A stretch of 24,450 nucleotides of DNA from Symbiobacteriaceae bacterium (GTDB lineage: Bacteria; Bacillota; JAAYKD01; WRDA01): the NCBI GenBank assembly GCA_009783675.1, contig WRDA01000005.1, forward strand, positions 1 to 24,450, given 5' to 3'. Positions 1-8,500 of the stretch are shown in pieces; positions within the stretch are counted from its first letter, which is position 1, and every line of letters starts with the position of its first letter. The notes beneath the pieces are model-generated. The model was not told the origin of the DNA, made no database searches, and saw only the letters and a list, made by a program, of their open reading frames with translations. A program made the translations under genes and the position numbers.

Positions 1-174
1 GGAATGGCAGCGACTACATGTCCGGAGATGAACATGCGCCGACCATCCCGGCTCCAATTTGTATTGGCTTAGATCAGGTTCTGACTGCTCCTGAAAATCG
101 TGACCTTCGTCACGTATCTTGCCACAGCGATCACATTTACAGCCGTTCCACTTATGCCCGAAGAGACAAAACAT
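1..174 (-). CDS. Zinc-ribbon protein, partial (3' end outside window)
   Basis: A reading frame begins with ATG at 174 and stays open for 58 codons to the window edge, so the C-terminus is missing. A GGAGG ribosome binding site (complement of 183-187) lies 8 nt upstream. The peptide starts MFCLFGHKWNGCKCDRCG: a C-x-C-x2-C-G knuckle (Cys12, 14, 17) followed by an RDEGHDF stretch, and a second pair, CxxC, near residues 53-56. This is a zinc-ribbon pattern and it resembles the soluble part of the next gene upstream (232-702), which carries the same C-x-C-x2-CG knuckle, so the two look like tandem paralogues. Role unknown; probably a metal-binding or protein-interaction module. Confidence 0.6.
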   Translation of the reverse strand, partial: MFCLFGHKWNGCKCDRCGKIRDEGHDFQEQSEPDLSQYKLEPGWSAHVHLRTCSRCHS

Positions 175-231
175 GCAGGTAACCTCCAACACTCGTAAAA
201 GTCCATGATACCGTCTATAGTTCATGTGCGT

Positions 232-702
232 CTAGTCAGATCTATCTTGATAAAACACCGTATTTTTCTCGATCTCTGTTGCTCCGCAGATTACGCAATA
301 GGATGTGATAGTAGTTGTTATCTCATATAGTGTATAACCACCAAACTCATCCCAACTCGATGATCCTTCACTCGTTTCGGTACTTGTTTCATATTCCCAT
401 GTATGAGGGAGCTCTATACCACATTTTTTACATGCACATTTGCTGTCCTCTCTTTCATGATCTTGGTATCCACAATGTACGCAGATGCATCCATTAAACT
501 CATGCCTCCACTTTGTACAGTACTTATCCAGATCATCGAAGATACCGCTAAGCGCAAACAGCGCAACAAATCCAGGCGGAATAGATATGGCATAAATAAT
601 TTTTCCAAGAAAAAACCAGTCGGTAACAATTACAGGAATCAGCAGCAGAGCAACTGATGCGAACAAAATTAAAATCCCGCTAATTATCCTGAACATTCTC
701 AT
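232..702 (-). CDS. Membrane-anchored zinc-ribbon protein, 156 aa
   Basis: The ATG at 702 is preceded by GGAGG (complement of 712-716) at 9 nt. Residues about 5-28 and 31-54 are two hydrophobic segments that should form a membrane hairpin. The remaining 100 residues are soluble and carry three Cys clusters: C72-x-C74-x2-C77, C89-x-C91-x2-C94 and C136-x2-C139, which suggest zinc-ribbon knuckles facing the cytoplasm. Between them is a Ser/Thr/Glu-rich linker (about 104-118). The first knuckle matches that of the partial gene at 1-174. I do not recognise a named family. It lies 62 bp downstream of the Nudix gene on the same strand and may share its transcript. Confidence 0.6.
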   Translation of the reverse strand: MRMFRIISGILILFASVALLLIPVIVTDWFFLGKIIYAISIPPGFVALFALSGIFDDLDKYCTKWRHEFNGCICVHCGYQDHEREDSKCACKKCGIELPHTWEYETSTETSEGSSSWDEFGGYTLYEITTTITSYCVICGATEIEKNTVFYQDRSD

Positions 703-764
703 TGGTTAAAGCCTCCATAACAGTTTACCTATCTCTTGCTGCTCTATCTATATCTGATCTCTTA

Positions 765-1214
765 CTAAAGACCGATGTTCGCCTTTATACCCATATAGTT
801 ACCAGCGTCAGGGAAGTTACTCTTAACTCTGTCGCAGAACTCCTGAGAGAAACCATATTGGTCCAGATTGCTGATCAGGACAAACTGAACATCGGATATT
901 GGGTTTTCATCGAACTCAGAAGAAGGCAGAGCAATAGTTCCATAAAGATAATCCGCCAGGAAAGTGATGTGCAGAGTTGAGGGATAGGCATAGGGCATAT
1001 CACAGATATACAGCAGCTTAGTGACTTTGGTGACTAACCCTGTCTCTTCTCTTATCTCTCGAACGAGTGCACTCTCAAGTGTTTCTCCTTGTTCCACTCT
1101 GCCTCCAGGCAGGGACCACCCTCTATCTTCAGTAACTCTCTGTTTGACCAACAGAATCTTCTCATCAACTATAACAATGCCAGTAACACGGATCCGAAAT
1201 GGTAGAGTATCCAT
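765..1214 (-). CDS. Nudix (NTP pyrophosphohydrolase) family protein, 149 aa
   Basis: The Nudix box is complete: GGRVEQGE, then seven residues, then REIREETGL, fitting Gx5Ex7REUxEExGU, which binds Mg2+ and hydrolyses a nucleoside diphosphate linked to another group. The strand before it (IVIVDEKILLVKQ) and the SLPGG turn are also typical. Substrate cannot be read from sequence. Three starts are possible. TTG at 1232 has no room for an SD, and ATG at 1220 sits directly on the AAGGAG. ATG at 1214 is 7 nt from AAGGAG and is chosen, giving MDTLPFRIRV at the N-terminus. The SD lies inside a 12-bp inverted repeat (1220-1289), so initiation may be controlled by RNA structure. The gene follows the 73-aa gene by 106 bp. 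Confidence 0.85.
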   Translation of the reverse strand: MDTLPFRIRVTGIVIVDEKILLVKQRVTEDRGWSLPGGRVEQGETLESALVREIREETGLVTKVTKLLYICDMPYAYPSTLHITFLADYLYGTIALPSSEFDENPISDVQFVLISNLDQYGFSQEFCDRVKSNFPDAGNYMGIKANIGL

Positions 1215-1219
1215 GTCCA

Positions 1220-1289
1220 TTCTCCTTAGCAATCTGGTATGTCTCTGGTATTCATAATGATCGCAGTTGGGTAATCATGCTAAGGAGAA
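1220..1289 (-). promoter_or_regulatory. Stem-loop that would bury the Nudix ribosome binding site
   Basis: TTCTCCTTAGCA at 1220-1231 and TGCTAAGGAGAA at 1278-1289 are perfect 12-bp inverted repeats separated by 46 nt. In the minus-strand transcript the downstream arm contains the AAGGAG of the Nudix gene and ends 5 nt before the chosen ATG at 1214. Pairing would occlude ribosome binding. The loop holds two copies of ATACCAGA. It is not followed by a T-run, so it is not a terminator. An RNA switch, thermosensor or translational coupling device is inferred. Confidence 0.5.
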
Positions 1290-1320
1290 ACTACTCCATT
1301 ACGGGACATTCGCTTTTACC

Positions 1321-1542
1321 TCAGCAGGGTCCTGTCATATAAAACCGCCTGGTGAGAAAGTCCTCGTCGCTGATCAGCTCTAGCAAGAAGATGCAGGATT
1401 CTACCTGGGCTTTGTCCTCCCTCAGAATCAAGTCCTTCTGAGCTAAGCGTAGCCTCTGAATGGTCTCTTTCCTGGTCTTGCCAAGATAGATGCAGATGAT
1501 ATTATTCTGTTCAAGGGAAAAGTAGATGAGATGCTCGCTCAT
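1321..1542 (-). CDS. Small protein of unknown function, 73 aa, overlapping the gene upstream
   Basis: The start ATG (1542-1540) shares one base with the stop of the 340-aa gene (TAATG), so it is likely translated by coupling. The protein has no membrane segment or known motif that I recognise. Its C-terminal half (DKAQVESCIFLLELISDEDF) matches the out-of-frame half of the broken gene at 10379-10635 (ERSRLITDCIFILEHMSEED), including the CIF-[LI]-LE core. The element therefore carries two copies of this small family, one intact and one broken. Function unknown. Confidence 0.6.
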   Translation of the reverse strand: MSEHLIYFSLEQNNIICIYLGKTRKETIQRLRLAQKDLILREDKAQVESCIFLLELISDEDFLTRRFYMTGPC

Positions 1543-2564
1543 TATCTTGCCGATTCAGCAGACCCAGGCGTTGGACTCCACAATGAATCCAAAGTGACAG
1601 CCAGCTTACTCAGCACCTTTCGAACCTCAGCTGACCAGGTTTCTCTGGGTATGCCAACACTGGTAAACACCTCGTTGGTCACTGGTATCAGCAGACGATA
1701 GCCACCTGTGCCGTCGATAAACAGCGGGTAGATAATACTATCCTTGTCGCTCTCGGTAAAGTAAGACCGGTTACCCACAGGGGTGCTGCCGATCTCAACC
1801 AGATGTCCGTTGACACAGTATATCTCCCTGTTCAGATAATCTTCCGGGGGGATGGCTATCCTCTCCCGGAGCATCCACAGACAGGTCTTCCAATCCTCCG
1901 GAGAGATCAGCGTCGGGATGGCTCCGTTATGGGTCACACGGTTAGTATTCTCATCATATTCCCTGCTGAAGACCACATCATAATCCAGAGCTTTCAGGAG
2001 AGAAGTCAGGTTGATCACCAGCTGATAATGCACATTCTCACCCAGCAGTTTGGGATAAACCACGAAGGGACAACTTACACCTGCCCACAGTGGGGGACGA
2101 TTCGTAGCGAGCTCTGTGAGCAGATCGTTGATCCGGGCACGATAACTTCCCGGGGAGGTATCTTCCAGGTCAATGCCTACAGGCGTGAAGCTATCATAGA
2201 ACTCATCGTCCACGATGACATCAACGGTGTTGACAGCAGAGCTCTTCTGCTCCCGATTCTGGGTCTCAGAATTCCAGAGGAAGGATACTATGTATCCGTT
2301 GACCACGAAACGCTCTTCGGATTTATCTCGCATAATCGGTGTCAGATCATTGTTATGCAGCCGATAGACTGCAGCACGCCAAACATCAGGCGGTGGTATC
2401 TTCTCACCTCTGAGATCACTTCTTAACTGATTGATGTTGTCCCAGGTGACCTCAACATCATGGTAGCAGGGCCAGCCCATAGCGTTTAAGATGGAGGCCA
2501 GTGAAATAGCGTGCTCATCGGTTGCTGCCGGTCCGATCATGCCTCTGCCGACGATAAAACTCAT
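1542..2564 (-). CDS. Protein with an internally duplicated domain, 340 aa, unknown function
   Basis: Its ATG overlaps the stop of the 2328-aa helicase gene by 4 bp (ATGA), so both are made from one transcript. Two halves align with each other: residues about 1-155 and 165-335. Shared landmarks are a start with a predicted helix and a Trp/Tyr-Asp strand, a PxxW segment (PDVWRAAVYRL against PEDWKTCLWML), a VNGYIV against VNGHLV strand, and an end with TPVGI...LLTELA against TSVGI...LSKLA followed by LW. This is a tandem domain duplication. No catalytic motif, signal or membrane segment is evident. Given its coupling to the helicase/methylase it may be an accessory factor for conjugative or anti-restriction work, but that is a guess from position. 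Confidence 0.75.
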   Translation of the reverse strand: MSFIVGRGMIGPAATDEHAISLASILNAMGWPCYHDVEVTWDNINQLRSDLRGEKIPPPDVWRAAVYRLHNNDLTPIMRDKSEERFVVNGYIVSFLWNSETQNREQKSSAVNTVDVIVDDEFYDSFTPVGIDLEDTSPGSYRARINDLLTELATNRPPLWAGVSCPFVVYPKLLGENVHYQLVINLTSLLKALDYDVVFSREYDENTNRVTHNGAIPTLISPEDWKTCLWMLRERIAIPPEDYLNREIYCVNGHLVEIGSTPVGNRSYFTESDKDSIIYPLFIDGTGGYRLLIPVTNEVFTSVGIPRETWSAEVRKVLSKLAVTLDSLWSPTPGSAESAR

Positions 2565-5500
2565 GCGAAGAAATCACCACCTTTTTGCCTGTCTGACTGA
2601 CGAGGATCCTTTACTGCCCTGCGATTAACCGCGGAAAGATAGGGAACTGCCTCATAACTATCCTGAATATCCGCATCAGGGTTTAGTTCTATAGAGTCGG
2701 CAAAAACCCTGCACAGCTCTGCGTAGGTGGGTTTAGTTTCATCCTCTGCGGCTCTTCTACGTAACTCTGCGAAGGCTGTAGCAGTTCTCTGCAGGCTCGT
2801 GGGTTCGGGAGGTAACTGAGCGGGAAGTGGGTCATCAAGAGCTGCTCCTTGGGCCTTCTCTCTCTTGCTCATACCTACTTCTTTTCTTGGGGGAGCAGGA
2901 GAGGTAATGGTACGAGAAACATCCTGGTGGTATGCAAGCACCAATTGCTGGAGGGATGCGATGAAAGCATTGCAGTTGTCATGGATAAGTTTAAGCATCT
3001 TTTCATTCTCAGTATCCCACTGAGATTTGCGTCTTAAGATCGTCAGATACTCGCCTCCATCATAGTCAGGTAATCCATAATAAGAACAGGCGGCTACGGC
3101 TAATGGCTTGGCAGTGGCGCGATCGAAATCAATCCGATGCCGCTGCATGCTGTCGGAGTTGCGCATTACACTGTACTCTGCGTAAGCATGGATCAAGCCA
3201 TAAGCGATCCGGGAGCGGTCCAAGTCATCGCGTATAACGGCTTTCTTACTCAGCGGATCGTAGAATCCCAGGGGAGAAATTTTATCATCGGTATAGTCTG
3301 CTCCGTCAGGAAAAAGAGAGAACAAAGCCTTGATAAGCAGATCACGATCAGTAACGCCTTTCCTGGGAATGACTTTTGACCAGTGCAAGGCACCATTGGT
3401 TTGCGAGACATCGTAGAGTTCAACCGGCACTCTCTTGTGGGACAGTCGCAGTTCGCCACTAATCTCGACAGTCGTTTTAATCTCCAGGAGAGTGTGGATT
3501 GGGGTGGCGCCATCTCTCAGACCACGGGCATAGAGCTCCTGCCAGTTTTCAGCGGATTCGAAATGAGTGCCATCTGGCATCTGCAGGGTGGTCAACATGG
3601 TGTTGGCATAGATGGAGGCACCCAGCACGCCCATTACTTTGACAAAACGATGCAGCGTCTCCCTGTTGCTGAGGATATACCCGGCATTCTTCAGGATCAG
3701 GTTTTGCAGCTCCATCTCCCGAGCGGAGTCATGGCTGGTATACAGCTTGACAGGGAAGACCAGGCGTTCTTCACTGGCTGAAGTCTCTCTGCCGACTGCA
3801 CTCCTGTCTTCTCTCTGGCCGATGTCCAGCTCCGCGTGGATTGCCTGCAGGCGACTCTTCAGATCATGGAGTTCGCTGCTGTGTTCAAAGGGTTTGACAA
3901 TCATCTCGCGACTGGTTTCTAAGGTGATCAGATAATCCTGATAAGCGGTCTGCACGCTTTCCAGACTACGAGCAATACCTCTGGCTGCATTCTCGATACG
4001 GGCGATACCACCTAAAGAACTGCCTTCCAGATTGATGCGCTGCACAGACTCTCCTCTGAGTTCCAGCGTGGAATCGTCGATGGCATAAAGGTGCAGACCC
4101 TGGTAGATTCCCAGGGGTAGGGGAGTGTTTAAAAAGTCGTGATCATTATGCCTGGCTAGCGAGAGTACCGAATAGAGAAGCTCTCCGGCAGCGGCTCTCT
4201 CATTGATCCTCCTGTCTCCTAAGGTGATCAGGAAGGTATCGCCTGCTGAGTTCTTGTGACTCTCATAAGTGGCCATATCTTTTCTTAAAGCCAGCAGTGA
4301 GTTCTCATAACCGGCAATCAGGCGGGGTGATTCATCTATTCTGCGCTGATGGTCAGCTATCATAGAATTATAGCGGATCAGACTGTTCTCCAGCTCACGC
4401 ACCCGCTGCTCCACCTGGTAGAGTTCCCTGATCAGCTCATTGCCGGAGGCGATGGCTTTGACTTCGGCATAGGATAAGGTAGTGCTGTCCAGATCGGTGA
4501 GAGTCCTGCTCAGCGCCTGATTGGACATGATCTGGGCGATGAAGTTGGCTTTCGCTTCCAGAATCTGGTAGGAGTAGGCATCGAAGGAGTTCTCGGTGAC
4601 ATAGCGATATATGGTCACCGCAGAGTTGAGATTACCCTGTCTGAGGATCCGCCCGTCGCGCTGCTCCATCTCGGCAGGCTTCCAGGGTACATCTAAGTGA
4701 TGCAGGGCGATCAGGTTATTTTGCACATTGGTGCCAGTGCCCATCTTGGCTGTGGAGCCAATCAGGATACGTATATCACCCTCTCTGACCCTCTCGAAGA
4801 GAGCTTCTCTCTCCTCATCGGTGGAGGCATCGTGAATGAAGGCAATATCTCTGATAGGGATACCCCACACATTTAGTTTGCTCCTGAGATCCTGGTAGAC
4901 CGAGAATTCTTTGCCGGTCTTTGGCGTGGATAAGTCGCAGAAAACCAGCTGAGTGCCTCTGTTTTTCTTTGTTTCTCCCCAGATGCGATAGATATTTGAG
5001 GCGGCGACCGCAACTTTACTCGTCGGGTTAGGTGTAGCCTTGGGGTCCACCAGGCGCATGTCAAGAGCCGCCAGGCGCCCTTCGGTAGTGATCTTGAGCA
5101 TATTATCCTCATCCGGACGCACTCTGCGTTGACGCACTGCTTCGGCGCGGGTCGCCAAAGATTCTACGAATGCCTTTAGTTCGGGAGTGCCTTCCACTGG
5201 AATAATCGTTGCCTTGCCTCCCAGGAGATCAGGCTTCGCCAGATCCAGCATGGCAGCGGTCTGCACATCGGCTATCTCTCGGAAGAGGGATAAGAGTTCC
5301 GGAATGTTGTGGAAACTGGCGAAACGGTTCATCTGCCGGAAGGAAGAAGCGTCGGGAGTAATCTCGAAAGAGGTGACCACCCGTCCGAAGACAGAAGCCC
5401 AGGCATCGAAGTTGCTCAAGCCCATCTCGGCCAGGCGTACGGTATGGAGGTAGCGCAGCATGGTATACATCTCCACCACCGAGTTGGCGATAGGAGTGCC

Positions 5501-8500
5501 GGTGGCAAAGCAGATCCGGGGGGTCTCGTTGCCTTCAGAGAGACAGCGAATCTTCATCAGCAGATCAGTGGATTTCCTGGCTCCACCTGCGTTAATCCCG
5601 GCCATTTCACCCATCCTGGTCCGAAAGGCCAGGTTTTTGTACTCATGGGCCTCGTCCACGAAGAGAAAATCGATGCCCAGTTCATCGAAGGAAACGGCAT
5701 TATCTTTGGGTGTATCGGTCAGGATCTTCAGGCGGGTTTCCAGTATAACCAGTTGAGTCTCGATGCCTTTCAGCGAGCGATTGCCGCTTTGATCTTTACG
5801 CGCTTCCGTAAGACTCTCTCTCAGCAGATTGCATTCAGTCTCGATGAAGGCTTTCTCCCGCTCAGGGGAGACAGGTATCCGGGCAAAGGAGGAGTGGGCT
5901 ATGACCACGGCATCCCAGTCCGAAGTGCTTATTCTGGCGAAGAGGCGCTGCCGCTTCTGCGCAGTAAAGTCTTCCTTGGTTGCTACCAGGACGCTGGCGT
6001 TAGGGTAGAGGCGTAAGAATTCAGCCCCCCACTGTTCCACCAGATGATTTGGTACAATAATCATAGGCTTCTGGGCAATGCCTATCCTCTTTAGTTCCAT
6101 GATCGCCGAAACCATGATATAGGTCTTGCCGCTGCCTACAGTATGAGCCAGCAGAGTGTTATGGTTGCTGTAGAGGATGCGAGCCACAGCGTCCAACTGG
6201 TGCTTTCGCAAGGATATCTCCGGGGTCTTCCCTGGCAGGTTCAAACTGCTGCCATCATAGGTTCGCAGGGCGATGGAGTTGAAGATGCGGTTATACTCCC
6301 TGACCAACTCTTCGCGACGGGAAGCATCCTGCCAGACCCAGTCAAGGAATGCAGTGTGGACCAGATCTATCTTCTCTGTCGCCGCAGCCGAGGCTTCCGG
6401 ATCCATGACCCGTCCACCCCGTTCACCTCGTTGGACATAGACTTTTGCCGTGGTGCGGTTGAGAGCATGTTCAATGACCTTTTGTGCCGTCCATTCGCTG
6501 AGACCATATCTGCTGTCGGCGGTAAAGACGGCATGACTCCCTTTCCACTCTCTGCCAATGGATAGCTTGTACTTGCTCTCTTGTTCATCGAAGGTGAGGC
6601 TGATGGCACCTATGGGCAGAGCATAGAGATGAGCTGTAAATTGCTGGTAAATCTGAGGGGGCACCCAAGTGGCTCCCAGACGCAGATCGATCTCTTCAGA
6701 TGGAATATCTGCTGGTATTACTGCTTGCAAGGCGGTTACATTAGCTTGGTAGTGACCGTCTACACCTGTCGCTGCCTCAACCTGAGCTAGCTTCTGGCGC
6801 ACATTTCCAGAGAGATATTCCGAGCGGGTGACCCACTGCTGTGGCGATGTTTGTGGGACTGGGAAGATCTCCCCTTCACGCATCAGCTCAGCGGTGATAC
6901 GCTCAGCCGGGTAACTCAGTAAACGAGACATCAGGCTGGGGTCTATTCTGCCGGTTTCATGGATGGAGACCACCAGGGCTTCCTGGGCCGTAGCCACGCG
7001 CTCCACTGGCTTGCTGAGCACGATGGTCCGTGCCGAGAAGGCTCTGCCAGGGAGATATGTCTTGGGGTTTTCCTGGTCTTCTCTCTCCAGGGAGGTCAGT
7101 AGATAGACATCCGGATCTGCAGCATAAGCACCACGGTTTGCCTTGGAGTTGAGGAAGCCGAAGGTGACTGTAAAACTGTCGTAGATGAGCTTAAGATCGG
7201 CTTGCAAAGCGAACAGGGTCTCGTCACTGCAGTCTGCCAGCTGAGCTGCGATGAGGCGACGCATGGACACCTTGACTTTGGTCATGCCCCGGATCCGATC
7301 GGCGATGGACCCGGACTGGGAATCGATCTCATACATGACGGAGGCATCTCTCTGATAGATGGTCCCGTCTACAACCGCATATCCTCCCGGTTTAACCGAA
7401 AGGAGAGCAGGCAGGGTCCTACGTTGTCTTTCGCTGGCATTCTCTTCCTGCAACTGCCAGGGCTTATAGACCCCTGAGGGTAGCTGTTCTATAGCGGTTT
7501 TCAGGAGGTCGGCTAATTTTATGCCATCCTGGATGGGTTTCAGGGTTACCCGGTCACCACCGTACATGCTCTTGGAGAGGGTGAGAGTTCCCAGGAGCAT
7601 CCGGGGATTGTCGAGATAGTATTGATTAACCTCTGCACCTAGCTCATCGTCATGAACAGTATATATCCAGGGTATGCCAGTCAGATCTTTGCGTTTCTGA
7701 GGCAGTTTCTGGTAAAAGAGGATGTCGGTGGTCACCTCCGTACCGGCATTAGCCGTGAAGGTGTCGCTGGGTAGCCGTATGGCTCCCAGCAGATCGGCTC
7801 TCTGGGCCAGATACTCTCTGCAGGAGGCATCTCCTTTGTCCAGAGTTCCGCTGGAGGTGATGAAAGCCATGATGCCGCCCGGGCGCAACTTGTCCACTGC
7901 TTTGGCCAAAAAATAGTCGTGGATGAGGAAGTTCTCATTGCGGTATTTGGGGTCGAAGAGGGTATAGTTGCCAAAAGGCACATTGCCTATGGCGATGTCG
8001 AAACCTTCGTCTGGTAACTCGGCGGATTCAAAACCGGTTATCTGGATATCGGCCAGAGGATAGAGTTTCTGGGCAATACGTCCGGTTATGGAGTCCAGTT
8101 CCACCCCATAGAGACGGCTGGAGGATACCTGATCTGGCAGACGGCCGAAGAAGTTACCGACACCCATAGAAGGTTCCAGGAGGTTGCCGTCTCCCTGATA
8201 CCCCAGCCGATCAAGTGCGGCATAGATGGCATCGATAACCTCGACAGAGGTATAATGAGCATTGCTCATACTGCGCCGGGCATCCCGATATTCCTCTTCG
8301 TTAAGAAGGAGGGCGAGTTCCGTGCATTCCGACTGCCAATCCGGATTGAGAGGATCGAAGGCCTGGGGCAAGCCACCCCAGCCAGCATATTTAGCCAGGA
8401 CCAGCTGTTCTTCGGTAGTCGCTGCTCTCTCTTCTCTTTCGAGCTCTTTGAGGAGCTGGATCGCTCTGATATTTTGCTGAAACTTCTGCTTCTGATTTCC

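Noticed and set aside
1803..2426. 207-codon plus-strand frame
   Set aside because: Antisense shadow of the 340-aa gene, which is coupled by overlaps to its neighbours.
5309..6016. 235-codon plus-strand frame
   Set aside because: Antisense shadow of the helicase domain of the 2328-aa gene.
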